A stretch of 64,000 nt of DNA from Diphasiastrum complanatum (lineage: Eukaryota > Streptophyta > Lycopodiopsida > Lycopodiales > Lycopodiaceae): positions 49,119,337-49,183,336 of the forward strand of contig CM055106.1 in assembly GCA_029204225.1 (NCBI GenBank), in the 5' to 3' direction. How positions within the stretch are numbered: the first letter of the stretch is position 1; each line of letters begins with the position of its first letter. The translations under genes were made by a program, and so were the position numbers. The notes under the pieces were generated by a model. It was not told where the DNA came from and did no database searches. It saw only the letters and a list, made by a program, of their open reading frames with translations. This document shows positions 34,219-45,790 of the stretch, piece after piece.

Positions 34219-35354
34219 AACCTTAATAGTGCTTCTGCTGCCCGTGGTGCTCATCTTGAAAGACGTACACCCAAGTTAGATCTACCAAAGTTTGACGGTA
34301 GTTCGGACCCTCAAAGATTTTTGCAAATCTTTGAGAATCATGTGATGTGTATGGCGAAACATCTCCCGTTGGTATGGTCCAATTGTTTTCAATGACTATG
34401 ATTGCTAAAGCACGTGATTGGTTTTTCAACCTTGATCGTGAAGAAAAGACAAACTGGTCAATTTTAAAAGAGTCATTTGTCAAGTATTTTAAGCCCTTTC
34501 GCTTGATCGAGAGCCCTTTTGTCAAATTGAATAACATCAAAATGACAAAACACGAACGCGTATGAGACTATATCGAGCGTTTCAAACGCCTCAAAATTCA
34601 AGTACAAGAACAGCCCTCCAAACAGATGCTCATCATTTGGTTCCTAGTCGGACTTCCACGATGGATTAGATGCAAGCTTAAATCAAATGATGAATATATG
34701 AGCCTCAAATTAGCTATGTATGATGCCATCAAGGAAGAAGACGAAGGATCAGATGTTGACGAATCCAAGGAAAGACGAGCACCACAAGCTCTTGTCCATG
34801 AATCAAAGCCGATCGAGAACACCCGAGATCAACTTTGGAAATCCCAGTTGGAGTTGATTCATAAGTAACATCAACTACAGATGGAGAAACTCACCAATGA
34901 GTTTCAAACTACCTTGAAGTCTATCCAAAGCAGTATGTCTGGTCAAACAAACCCTGCACAGGTACCTTATAGACGAAAACCGATATGGTGCCCACACTGC
35001 CGGGCTACACATCCTGCTGATGCTTGTCCATCATATCGGCCTATCCAAGCACATACAGTCCAACCATATGAAGAACATCCATCACAGTCTGGACATTCCC
35101 TGACTTATCATGAATACCCACCACAAAGTCCAGAACAATTAGCCATACAAGATGGCTATGCTTTTATACAAGGGCCATTGCACACCAGATGTTTCATCTG
35201 TGGTGAAACTGGCCACTTCATGGCTGATTGTCCAGTCAAGACCAAGTACCATGTTGAGTGTCCTGACTATATCAGAAAACACAGTTCCAAAGACTGTTCG
35301 AAACAACCAACTAAGATCCTACCTGCCCATCACATCAGTTATGAATCACGATAG
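34219..35354 (+). pseudogene. TRG-1 gag (gypsy type)
   Basis: The frame starts NSASAARGAHLERRTPK, then LDLPKFDGSSDPQRFL, a gypsy gag N-terminus. WFLVGLPRWIR follows, then an acidic linker. Three Cys/His clusters follow: WCPHC-x3-H-x4-C near 34990, CFICGETGHFMADC near 35190 (a canonical CCHC knuckle), and ECPDY-x3-H-x4-C near 35260, with one Cys replaced by Tyr. A 1-bp deletion near 34338, a TGA at 34563-34565 and a TAA at 34866-34868 disrupt it; TRG-2 has sense codons at these sites. There is no protease downstream. Confidence 0.85.
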
Positions 35355-36582
35355 GATCCTCACGACAACAACATGAGCAGCATGGCAACCAACAGTTAAA
35401 CCTGCTGCTCAATCGAGAAGTTTCTTGCAAACTTCTACATTACCGCACAATACACCAGCTTCATAATGCAAAAAGACACTAATATGAAATGAGTCATTGT
35501 CGAAAGAAAGTGAAACCAATATTCTGTCATCTGCTACAATGTCCAACCAAGAGCAACCTCCATAGAGAATTGACAATTTTTCTCCCCTTCTACAAACTCA
35601 AATCTATTTGTCTTTCCACATGCTGATAAGATTTTCAATGTGCCAATACACAATAAATCTATGATTTGGAAATCCAGATAGAGATTCGGTTCTGAATCTC
35701 TTGCTCAGAGAGGTCCTCAGGACATAGTACCTCTCACTCTCTGTACAGTTTGTTTATTTCCTTGTTGTTTTTCATTCCTAGTGTGTGATTGGCTTGAGAA
35801 ATACCTATTGCACAAGAGTCTTCCGTAGAGCATCTCAAGCCATACATTTTCATTCATATATCCACCTTCAGATCACCTTGCACAGAGTTTACAATGTTTG
35901 CGCATACTGAAACTTTGAGAAATATTTGTCATGTTAGAGTTGATTCCTGAATCTTATCGTCATATTCATCTTTGAGTCAACTACAACAAGATTGAAACAA
36001 ATCTAGTTAAAATTTGTTCAATCTTTACTCCAGTCACATGTTCAACGTGTTTTCAACTACGTGTTCCACACGTCGATCCAATTCTAAACATGAACAGCTA
36101 CAAGCAACAACACTCCCACCAACAGAATTTTTTTTTTTTTTGGGGGGGAGGGGGAGGAGAGTGGATATGCTTGGATCCACTGGAGTAGTTACGCTACCAA
36201 CAACAACATCAGCAAGATCGATAGCCAAGGTCACAAGTCAAATATGAAAAGACAAGGCTAAAGATGGCAGATGGGTAATCCAAAGAGACTCAATAAGAGG
36301 AAGTATTCCAGTCATGACGAAGATCCTTCAGAAAAGAGAAACACAAGCATTGGAAAATCAGTCTCCTTCAACCGATCTTTTGCCATAGTTCTACGCCCAT
36401 TCTCATGCCTATCGTCCACACCATCTACCGATGTCACCACCTCCACTCTTCCTTCCATCTGTTTGTTTATCATCAGTTTACTGTTCTTTTGAGAAATTTC
36501 CAATTTTTTATAGTCTTACTGAAGCAGCTGATAGATCATTTCAAGTGTCTTGCAGAGACTAATTGCCACCTATAATGGATGA
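35355..36582 (+). other. TRG-1 non-coding region after gag
   Basis: It is collinear with TRG-2 at 50272-51570 and includes a T-run followed by a G-rich run (36126-36160). No coding motif is recognised. Confidence 0.6.
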
Positions 36583-36753
36583 TCAGCCAAACAAAGATCT
36601 AAGAAGCAGGCGGCGAAGCAGCTAGAAGACATAAGAAGGAAAGGACGAAAACTTAAGCAACAGATGAGTCAGATCAATCTTGATCAAAAGAAACTCTCTG
36701 GAGCAATGATAGTTGAATCCCCTTCTATGAAGCCCAAAGAGATCCAAAAGTAA
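36583..36753 (+). CDS. TRG-1 short conserved frame of unknown function
   Basis: The frame includes KQQMSQINLDQKKLSG and AMIVESP, and ends MKPKEIQK before a TAA. It is Lys/Gln/Glu-rich and could form a helix or coiled coil. TRG-2 has the same 36-residue C-terminal segment with one difference and the stop at the same place. The upstream boundary is a stop codon at 36580-36582; no ATG is obvious. It may be the end of a longer decayed reading frame. Confidence 0.4.
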   Translation, partial: SAKQRSKKQAAKQLEDIRRKGRKLKQQMSQINLDQKKLSGAMIVESPSMKPKEIQK

Positions 36754-37452
36754 CAGATCAAAAGAAAGACATGCAGAAAAGTAAAGACGAAGACAACTGT
36801 GAACCTGCAAAATAAAGCGAGTTCCTCACCCAGCAAGTGGTGGTTGAAGCTCAGCATTGCAAGGGTCCAAGGCTGCAACTGTAGAACTATCAGTTCCTTC
36901 ACCCTACCACCAAGTCTTCATCATGTTTCCTTACCTTTACCAAATCGTCCACCCAAATCTGTTCCTACCACCAATTTTGATGACTCCATCCCACGAGATT
37001 GATATTTGAGTTTGTGCAACCTCCAAAACAAAGGTTTTTTTAAGACTGGGACTTCAACTGAGCGAAAAACTGTAGAAACGCCCAAAAGCAAATGGAGGAT
37101 ACAGACTTTCAGAAGTTAGTACCTGCCAAGAATCCAGAGATGAAACCATCAATGGCAGATACAAGTGGTAAGAAGGAAGACATGCGGGAAGCACTCGAGC
37201 ATGTGAGTTGTGAAGCTGCTGGGAGCTCTTCAAATTTTAAGAATGTCAACCAATTGCAGCAATAAGACATTCTAGCTAAACTGTGGCAATTTGTAAAAAA
37301 CAGTTTTTGTGATAAAGACTGGCGACAATAAATACTTGGTTTTATGTAAGCGAATGAGGATCTACGCTTTTCCAAGTGTTGATCAAAGACGCCAATGCGG
37401 AAGCGGAGCGACATCATCCAATATGAGTTGCAATGGGTCCTGCAACACATTA

Positions 37453-37464
37453 GGGGTGGGATGA
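37453..37464 (+). other. TRG-1 polypurine tract
   Basis: ggggtgggatga lies directly before the TGTTGGCTGATT start of the 3' LTR. Confidence 0.75.
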
Positions 37465-38637
37465 TGTTGGCTGATTCTGACGAATCCCCAAGATACTCGG
37501 ACAGAGCAACTCAAGAGCACCTCACCTTAGACTGGGGAGGTCTCTGAGAAGACGAGACGAATGAAGACTGAGAGCCGAGTATGAGAGCCGAGAAATGCTT
37601 GTTAGGAATGACAAGCAAGAACTATGTAAGCCTCATGGTGAATCCCGGAAGATGGAATGACCCTATAGGAACTAGTATTTCTAGGCAAATGTAATAAATG
37701 CTAGTAGACCCCTCTTACGGAAAGTAGAGTGAGCCACCTTTTGATGGTGACCTCTAGTGGAGAGCATTATTCCACTTGTAGTTTGTGAAATGTGGAAATT
37801 CCACTAGGATGCCACCTAAGGAGCTCTCTTGCTTATTTAAGAGACTCCCTCTTTGTGAAGAGGAGCTTTTTGTGTATTGTATCAACTCCATGTTGAAATG
37901 AGAAGAGCCTCCATGAGTTAGATGCATCCATTGAGCTCCTTGATCATGATGGTTTTCTTGAGTGATGCCCCTATGATCATGCCCTTCCATTCATATTGTG
38001 TGTGGTTGTGGATTTAGAGTGGATTAGTTTTCTTGTTTTTTCTAGTTGTGGATTAGTTTTCATTTCTTGTTGTGAATTAATGTAGGAATCAGCATTCAAG
38101 TAAACTAAATAGGCTAGAAATGTGGCATAAATCTTGCATATCTTCCAACATTCTAGTTCTTGATGTTCTTGGGATGTCCACGAATCAAAAGACTGGTTGG
38201 TTTCTTGATTCTTGGACTTCTAAAATGTTGTAGATTAGTTCTTGTTTTGTCAATTTATGCAAGTATAGTAGTGCTTAGGATCTGATTTCAGTTCATTTTA
38301 CAGCAAAGTAGAAGTAGAAATCCGTTGTTGTTCAACTGAGTAGTAACGTAGATCATTTGTTGAATGCATTGGCTTGCATTTTGGTTGATTATGCATGTGC
38401 ATTCAGTTCAAGAGAGACCCATCCGGATGTCCTCTGACAGGCAGGACAATACTACAATGATTATCAGCCCCTTCTGCCTAATCTGGGCCTTAACACAAGA
38501 AAGATAATCTCAAGAAGTGCCCACAGTCTCTGCTGACAGGCATAATACCAAGCTGTCAAAGCTCTAAAACAAGCAGCAAAAGAAGTAACGAAACAAAGAA
38601 CTAGTTAACAGATTCTAAGATAGAGAATCTGTAAACA
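37465..38637 (+). repeat. TRG-1 3' LTR (1173 bp)
   Basis: It starts TGTTGGCTGATTCTG and ends CTGTAAACA. The first about 620 bp are about 95 percent identical to the TRG-2 LTR; the second half is unrelated or strongly diverged. A TATA-like ttatttaagag occurs near 37833. Confidence 0.9.
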
Positions 38638-39203
38638 ATATCACCGCTCTTTTCAAATCTACCGTGGATGCTTAGACCAAGGTCCAGGTTATCCACCAGC
38701 AACTAACGCAATGCCTAACCCCGCTCCAGACACAAATCTGAGTGCTGAAAACATAAAATGAGAGCGGAGGTCACAACATTACAAGCAGAGAAGACGGCTG
38801 GCACAATCTGCACCCATCAACAAACCCCTCAACCAAGCCGAGGTGGATCTCCTCATAAAACAGGTGCAGGTCTATACCGATACATTTGCCAAGTACCAGG
38901 CCGAATTCGACAACTATCGGTGCGAGGCATTGCAAGAGTTGGCGCAGGCAAATAATGCTCTGACGGCCTTCCAAAAAATATGGAGTAGCAACCTCAACAG
39001 CCCCAATGGTGATTCCACCGCCACACTTGAAAGATCCGGCTAGCTCCAGTTCTAGTCCAGAGAAGGGCAAACAGTCCGAGAGACCAACCGTGCAAGATCA
39101 GGACTTAGATGTAGTAGATGTCAGTGGTCAGTAGGATGTGGGCCAAGATACGGGTCCGAGCCAAAGCCAAGGGGAGGGCCAAGCTGTCGCGGAAGCTTTC
39201 TCT
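38638..39203. other. Unassigned flank with a short open frame
   Basis: The frame at 38843-39043 (VDLLIKQVQVYTDTFAKYQAEFDNYRC in part) is helical and Gln/Ala-rich. It resembles the low-complexity tails found beside gypsy integrases and may be the continuation of Gypsy-B, but I recognise no domain. Confidence 0.35.
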
Positions 39204-39840
39204 TGTGTGTCGTGTTTGTCCTTTCTTCTGATTCGCAAACAATTTTCTATCTTTGAATTTTCTTTTCGTGCGGAAGCTCTTACGGGATCCCAGACACTCG
39301 ACTACGCATCACAGAACATATTTTATTCTAGCAATCAAGAGACACACCACAAGGACAAGAGATACACGAAATAGAGCGACTATATTGTCAGTTTGGTTTT
39401 AGAGCGAGATCGTCAGTGTCTTGCTTGTTGGCAGAATGACTCTCTGCTCTTTCACTGTGTTCTACTCGTTGGCAGACTTTCATGCCCAGTTATGGTATTT
39501 TTGCTTGCTTACTCTATTCGCTACGTCTCTCTCTATTTCTTACAGATCTCTGTATTCACTATCTCTCCTCTTACAATTATGATCTAGAGAGGACTATTTA
39601 TACCTCCACTATGTGGAGTTTACAAGATAGCTAAATGTAGAATCACAAGACTAGTTAACGCTAATCAACTAGTTAGTTAGTCTCCGTTGTTGCTATTCGT
39701 TTCAACTGGGCATGAAGCCCGTTGAGTTGCCAACTAGCAGCGCGAAGGGTTTCTCTTCGTTTGTTTCGTTCTTTTCATTTCTTTTTGTAGTCTTCGTTTT
39801 GCGCCTCTTTTGTGGTTTGCGGTCCTAGAGGTGTGTTACA
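39204..39840 (-). repeat. Probable Copia-6 3' LTR
   Basis: Minus-strand sequence starting TGTAACACACC and possibly ending CGACACACA lies downstream of the RNase H. It contains a clear TATAAATAG at about 39607-39599. No polypurine tract or second LTR copy was found, so the boundaries are tentative. Confidence 0.45.
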
Positions 39841-39929
39841 ATTCGAGATTGATTCGCAAATCGTTTGTGCTTTGAGTCAAAGACACGTTGACTGTCGCAA
39901 ATTGTTCTCGTTCGACCTTCGTGTCTTGT

Positions 39930-41643
39930 TCATGCTGTGACAAAGTTGCAGGAGTTCACCATTTCTGACACTCTCTCTTGAACCTTGCAGCTTTGTTTGT
40001 TCAATCCAATTACCTCTCTTTGCTTGGTAAAGAGTGGCTTGTCGAGCGGTTTTGTGAGGAGATCTGCAATCATACTTTCTGATTTTATGAATTGGACTTG
40101 GAGCTCTCCTTTCGAGATCAAATTTCGAATGTGATGGTACTTCAGAGGAATGTGCTTCATCTTTGAATGGAAGATAGGATCCTGGGAAAGATAGATGACA
40201 CTCCATGAGTCCATCATCATCATGCTTGGCCCCTCTTGTGGTATCCCGATTGCCTCCAACATCATCCGCAGCCACACTACCTCATTCGCCACTTTCGAGG
40301 CTATGACATACTCAACTTCGCAAGAGGATTGAGCTACCAAGGTTTGCTTTTTGCATATCCAGCTGATCGCAGCTCCGCACGCTATTGTACATCCTCCAGT
40401 AATGGACTTGTTGTCATCCTTGCAGCTCGTCCAACTCGTATCACTGTAGTGATGCAGCTCGAATTCTTTCTCCTCGTTTCTAGCTCTGTAGGTTTATCCA
40501 ATATTCTGGGTACCCTTCAGATACTGTAGGATTCGTTTGGCCATTTGCAAATGTGCTAGACCAGGACTGGAACAGAATTGGCTCAATGCATAAACAGAGA
40601 AGGCCAGATCCGGTCTGGTACAAATTGTCAAGTACATCAGGCTCCCAATTAAGTTCTGGTAGGGTATACCTGCCATCTTCTGTTCTTCCTCTTTTGTTTT
40701 TGGGCAATCAAGTTTTGTGAGCTTGGCTCCAGCTATCATTGGTGTGGCTTTCTCTTTGCAGTCCATCATGTGGTACTACTTCAGTACTTTTCTGGCATAT
40801 TTAGACTGACTCAAGTGCATTTCACCATTTATTCGATCTCTTCTGATTTCCAGTCCTAGGCATTTTGTTGGTTCTCCAAGAATTGTGATTTTGTAGCTTT
40901 CATAAATCTGACTCTTCGTGTCTTTGATTAGCATCAAGGAATTTCCTATCATCAGTGAATCATCCATGAAAATGGTCAGTATCACAAAATCCTTTCCTAC
41001 TTTTTTGATGTAGACATTATAGTCTGGTTGAGTAGGGTTGAAGTCTAGAGACTTTAGAAGACCATCAAGCTTTTTGCACCAGGCCCGTGATGTCTTTTTT
41101 AGACCATAGATGCATCTCTGCAATCGACAAACATATTGTATGTTGTCGGGGTCTTCATAGCCTTCGGGTTGCTTCATGAAGATTTCCTTCTCTAGATCTT
41201 CATGGAGAAAAGTTGTTTTCACGTCAATCTGGTGAATTTCCAGATTGTACTGTGTGGCGTATGCAAGGAGTAGCCTTATGCTTGTCATCTTCACCATGGG
41301 CGAATATGTGTCGAAATAGTCGACATCATATCTCCGCGTGTAGCCCTTTACGACAAGCCTTGCCTTGTAGCGGCCAATAGTGCCATCTGATTTTAGCTTT
41401 TTCTTGTACACCCACTTGCAGTCGACTATTTTTCTGTTTTCTGACAGTGTCTCTAATGTCCATGCCTCGTTTTGCCTCATCGACTCGATCTCCTCTGACA
41501 CTGCCTGCTTCCAGAATTTTCCTTCTAGACTCTGGATGGCTTCTTAGTATGTTGCTGGCTCTTTTGTGAAGCTGCAATTCGAGTTTTGTTCGACAACAAC
41601 ACTTGTCGTATGATCGACAAGACGACAAACAAGTTGTTGACAA
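39930..41643 (-). pseudogene. Copia-6 reverse transcriptase and RNase H
   Basis: A single minus-strand frame starts EPATY, stop, EAIQSLEGKFWKQAVSEEIES. It continues with VDCKWVYKKKL, KARLVVKGY, the active site FMDDSLMIG (usually YVDDML), and CLGLEIRRDR. It then passes GSLMYLTICTRPDLAF to RNase H (HHYSDTSWTSCKDDNKSITGG, SSCEVEYVIAS, IADLLTKPLD). In-frame stops lie near 41545, 40773 and 40491. The altered catalytic block and stops make it inactive. Confidence 0.9.
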
Positions 41644-42712
41644 TCAGATGCAGAGAAGGAAATCTCTACTAGGCCAGAATAATCAGCAACTCTAAAAGCA
41701 TATTTAATTGCTTCAGAAAACGAAGATCAGCTCTGGCATAGAAGAATGTATCATCTGAACATGTGGATCCTGTATGACATGAGCAGAAAGGACATTGTCA
41801 CAGGTCTTGTCAGAAACGCAAGCAACATTGGAATCCATTCACACAAGAGGGAAGAAGAGCCAAGAAAGTTCTTGAGCTCGTCCACTCTGATGTGTGTGGA
41901 CCGATGAAAACAGATTCGCTCTCAGGTTTGAGATATTTTCTAACGTTCATAGATGATTACAGCCGAATGACCACGATCTACTACTTGAAGAAGAAATCCG
42001 ATGTATTCAATTCTTTCAAGATGTTTGTGGCATTCGCAGAGCGAAACACCTCAAAAAAGATACAGATCCTTAGATCTGACAATGGAGGTGAATACAAAAG
42101 CACAGAACGCTAGTCGAAGGAGCCAGATGCATGATGGCACATGCTCAATTGCCAGGTCAATTCTGGGCCGAGGCAATAGTTGCAGCTGTACATTTGCAGA
42201 ATAGATCTACAATGACAGCGTTGGAGAACAAAACACCATACGAAATGTGGACAGGCAGAAAGCCTGATCTCTCATATGTACGAGTGTTTGGATGTGCAGC
42301 ATACAAGCACATTCCAAAGGAAAAGAAAAGCAAGCTCAATGACAAATCCGAACAAACAATCATGGTCGGCTACTCAAACGGAACACATGTTTACAGACTC
42401 TACAATCCAACCACGAAGAAGATTGTTTCGAGCAGAGCTGTGAAGTTTGACGAGTCCACATTCTCTGGACTGAAAGACGAAAGAGGCCATGAGATCTTCA
42501 CACTGCTGTCTATTCAAGAGGGAGATCGAGGACATGCATCAAATCAGAATGCGAAGCCCCAGATTTTAGAGCAGCAGGAAGCAGAGGATCGATCCCATGA
42601 ACAAGAAATGTTCGAGCAGTGACAAAACGAACCTCGAAGGTCAACAAGACAAAGAAGAGCTCCAGACCGCTATTTTGACAAACTTCAATGGAGCGAAGAC
42701 ACGCAGTGTTCA
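41644..42712 (+). pseudogene. Copia-6 pre-integrase and integrase, inverted
   Basis: The plus-strand frame has the pre-integrase motif LWHRRMYHLN and YDMSRKDIVTG, then HSDVCGPMKTDSLSGLRYFLTFIDDYSRM (near 41880) and RSDNGGEYKS (near 42090). A TAG at 42111-42113 and a short deletion remove the catalytic Glu region. HAQLPGQFWAEAIVAAVHLQNRS and TPYEMWTGRKPDLSYVRVFGC follow, ending at RRSTRQRRAPDRYF near 42660. It lies opposite to the gag, protease and RT of the same element. Confidence 0.9.
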
Positions 42713-42715
42713 TAG

Positions 42716-42851
42716 CTATAGAGAGCCGATGCCTTTGACATCGTGTCTGCTTCCAACGCCTAGAATCACTGCTCTGTCATTTTCGAATTTGCAAAAGTTG
42801 ATCAAGATCTTCTTGTTCCAGGTTATGTGAGATGTTGCTCCTGAATCGATG
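42716..42851 (-). pseudogene. Copia-6 protease, N-terminal part
   Basis: DYDVVIDSGATSHIT holds the copia retropepsin active site (DSGA). The frame runs to DVKGIGSL and stops where the inverted block begins, so the C-terminal half is separated from it. Confidence 0.85.
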
Positions 42852-42852
42852 A

Positions 42853-43674
42853 CTACATCGTAGTCGTGTTCAGAGTAGCTTGTCGAAGCTTTGTCGAGTA
42901 TCGTGAAAGCTTTGTCACCTCTTTCAGCATCCTTTGATGACCTGCAACATTTGTCTTTTCAGCTTTGTTTTTTCTTTTTGGGATGAATCTGCAGTCGTAT
43001 GCAGAATGCCCTTTCTTCTTGCAGTGCATGCAAGGTATTGCTGGATTGAACCAGCATTTGTTGGCCGTATGGCCTAGTTTGTGGCAGTGATCGCAGGAAG
43101 GAGATTGTTGATTTGAGGACTTCATCTTCTCGAATCTTGGTTTGTTCTTGTTCTTCTTCTTTCCTTTCGTAAAGAGAGCCTTCTCTCCTTCTTCTCTCAT
43201 CAGTCTCTCATCAGCGACAAGACTGACTGCTTTGTCGAATGTCATATCTGGTAGACTCAGTATGAGCATTCTCAGCGGCTGATAGGACGTCGGTAGAGAT
43301 TTCATGAAGTACATCAGTTGTTGTGGTGCTGGGACATGGTGCTCCAATCTTGATGCAGTAGGTTGAGCGAAGATCGTTCTGATCTTCCCAACATGCTGAT
43401 CTAACTGGTTGCCATCCCACCGTATGAATTGCAGCTGATTGTGAAGGTGCATGACTGAAGTTGCAGTCCTCACTTCATACTTCTGCTTTAATCTTTCCCA
43501 CGCTGCATGACTACTTTTACAGTCTTCAATTTGCATGAGTAAATCTTCATTTATGGACAAAACGATGATCGCCATTGCGCGCTCATCCTTTCTGATCCAT
43601 TTAGCTCTCCTCGGTCTCTCTCTGGAGGCTACATAGGTAGAATTGAATAAGACGAGTTTGTGAGTCGTAGTCAC
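42853..43674 (-). pseudogene. Copia-6 gag
   Basis: A 273-codon frame starting inside gag contains KWIRKDERAMAIIVLSI, SHAAWERLKQKYE and LPTSYQPLRMLI, the usual copia gag (UBN2-type) features. A basic linker and two CCHC knuckles follow: CDHCHKLGHTANKC and CMHCKKKGHSAYDC, both complete. The N-terminal fold is truncated at the right end, and a frame change separates it from the protease. Confidence 0.85.
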
Positions 43675-43965
43675 ATCCTTTCACACAAAAGGGTTGTGTT
43701 TGAGTTGCATGTGAGATCCTAGAGTGTTTTTCATTCTTTTGAAACTCGTGGAAAATGTTGACACCAAAATTGTAAGTGTTTCATCATCAGATAGAGGCTA
43801 GATTCAAATTCAAATTGATTGATTCCCTGTTGTGAGCTAGATCTCACCTATTTTGTTGCAAGATTTCAATAGGTTGGATCAACATACCAATTTAGATCCT
43901 AGATTGAGAGAGTAGCAACACATTCAATTCCATTTGTTGTCTAATAACAAGGAGTCTTCACATTC

Positions 43966-44471
43966 ATGGCATCTATAGCTTGGGAAATCCTTAAGACTAT
44001 TATGAAGCAAAGAACACATCAAGACTGTTTACACTTAGAAACCAGATATTTCTAAGCTATCAGAGAGTTGATGAGAGTGCTTCAAGTTATGTCATGAGAG
44101 TTAAAGATCTTCACAAAGAATTAGCATGCTTTGGTGATACTCTAAAAAACAATGAACTTGTTCAAGTAGTCCTTAATGGATTAAGAGATGAGTATGAAAA
44201 CATTGTGCAAACTTATGCTATCAAGGAGGAGCTACCATCTTTAGAGACTCTTCAAGGAGTTCTACTTGCTGAAGAGTGCAGGCAAGAGAACAAGATGCTG
44301 AGGATCAATGAACTCTCAAGGAAGGATGGAGGAGATGGCAAAGCTCTCTTTGCCAAGAACAAGTCAAGAGGGAGGAGCAAGAACCAATATTCTCAAGCTT
44401 TCACCAAGGACAAACTAAAGGACAAAGCAAAAGACAAAGACTATGGAGGAGTAGAAGATGATTCAACCTAG
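43966..44471 (+). pseudogene. Copia-7 gag
   Basis: The start MASIAWEILK matches the Copia-4 start. A large part of gag is deleted, then YQRVDESASSYVMRVKDLHK, NGLRDEYENIVQTYA and LLAEECRQENK show the gag C-terminal half. A Lys-rich tail ends at a TAG (44469-44471) that is in frame with the protease. A stop also lies near 44056. No zinc knuckle remains. Confidence 0.8.
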
Positions 44472-44867
44472 TCTTCTATCTTCAAGAAGAAGACTCAAGA
44501 AGATCAAGCCAATATTACCATAGAAGACTCACATGCAAGTGAAGGAGCAAGATCTCTCATGATGTCTAGTTTCTCCTCTACTCCTTTTAATGATGTATCT
44601 TGGTATATTGATAGTGGTGCATCATCACACATGAGTAGCACCAAGAGTTCTTTTATTTCTATTGAATCTTGTCAAGAACTTAAAGAATCAATATACACTG
44701 ATGTTGGTGATACATGTTCTATTGAAGGAGTTGGATGTATATCCTTAAAACTTGCATCTTCAATGAGTTTTACACTTTCCAATGTACTTTATTTCTCTAA
44801 ACTCACAAAGATTGTGATTAGTGTTGGAAAGTTATTAGATGATGGTTTTGAAGTGTTGTATCATTAA
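44472..44867 (+). pseudogene. Copia-7 protease
   Basis: In the same frame as gag, after its TAG, SWYIDSGASSHMS gives the retropepsin active site, followed by DTCSIEGVGCISL, VLYFSKLTKIVISVGKLLDDG. This matches a copia protease to its C-terminus, ending at a TAA. Confidence 0.85.
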
Positions 44868-44978
44868 GAAAGGTGATGAGATCCTAGCATTTGGATCTAG
44901 ATCTAGTGGAATTTTCAAGTTAGATTTACATGGGAATGCAAGTATTTGTGATATTGCTTTGAAGACTTGTAGAAGGAA

Positions 44979-45713
44979 GTGTGGCATAGGAGGTTGAATG
45001 ATACCAAATTCAGATCTATGTCTATTATGATCAAGGAGATCAAGCCAAGAGAGGCTTATTCTATGGCAAAATCACATAAGAATCCATATTTGATGTCTTC
45101 TACCAAGACAAAACATCCAATGGAGTTGAAACACTCAGATGTTCACCTTTCTTCATCCATAAGCAAGAGAGATGCCTCTTTCTTTTCCAATCTTATTGAT
45201 GGTTTCACAAGTAACCAATGGCTATGTCTTGTTTCTTCAAGTTTTATGGTGCATGTGTATTTTCCATTATGCAAAACTTTGTGGAGTTATGGAGCTATTG
45301 GAAGGAATGCACTATATGGAGTCTTGTTCAACCATAAGCCTAAGGTTGTGTACCTTAGTGTTCTTGAAAGTTATTGTTTTGCGTGTGTTTTCTTGGAAGC
45401 AAGAAAGGATGGTGATCCAAGTTTATGGATCATGGTAGGACGCTTATCCACCAAGGAGGTCTATAAGGCCATTATATTCTCTATCTCGAAGGTGTTTGAG
45501 TATGGATATTCCATTATTTATGAAGATCTATATTCAACCTTGGAAGGGGCTGAGAGCATAGTATCTCAAGATGCATCACAAGTTCTTTCTATGGAGAATG
45601 GTCAACTTATGATAGGGTCGAGGTTTAAAAAGGAGTATCCTCAACAAGAGAATCTAAGGGGATCTTCATTGTACAAGGTTGAATACTTGTGGCTCTTTAT
45701 TCATGGAAAATAA
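44979..45713 (+). pseudogene. Copia-7 integrase-like region
   Basis: WHRRLNDTKFRSMSIM corresponds to the pre-integrase domain, and KHPMELKHSDV and SFFSNLIDGFTSNQW to the start of the core. The second Asp and the Glu motifs (SDNGGEF, NGVAERRN) are deleted. LYGVLFNHKPKVVYLSVLESYCFACVFLEARK aligns with the segment TPYEMLYGKKP...FGC of intact elements. It stays open for 245 codons although it cannot be catalytic. Confidence 0.75.
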
Positions 45714-45790
45714 AAGATAAGATCAGGTGGTATTCATTCCATAATACTCACCTATGTTTCTCTGATGTATAATCTTGCTTAGTTGAGATT

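Larger units (their letters stand above)
32638..38637 (+). mobile_element. TRG-1: gag-only LTR retrotransposon (TR-GAG-like), 5' LTR truncated
   Basis: The last 440 bp of the LTR (32638-33078) lie at the left and a full 1173-bp LTR (37465-38637) at the right. Between them are a PBS-like site, a minisatellite leader, a decayed gypsy-type gag with zinc knuckles, and about 2.1 kb of unknown sequence with one short conserved frame. No protease, RT, RNase H or integrase is seen. Layout and sequence match TRG-2. It lies 3' of the Gypsy-B integrase tail and may have inserted into that element; the lost LTR end prevents a target-duplication test. Confidence 0.8.
39204..43674 (-). mobile_element. Copia-6: minus-strand copia element with an inverted integrase segment
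   Basis: On the minus strand the order is gag (43674-42853), protease (42851-42716), then, after a plus-strand block 41644-42712 carrying pre-integrase and integrase, RT and RNase H (41643-39930). Turning the block over would restore the normal copia order, so this is an internal inversion of about 1.07 kb. The gag lacks its N-terminus, cut near 43674 where Copia-7 sequence begins. Confidence 0.85.

Noticed and set aside
36120-36160. T-run plus G-run as a terminator or G-quadruplex control site
   Set aside because: Present in both TRG copies by common descent but length-variable and without other support.
37754-37990. 78-codon minus-strand ORF also present at 47917-48153
   Set aside because: It is repeated because it lies in the shared half of the TRG LTRs; antisense to the LTR and without a family match.
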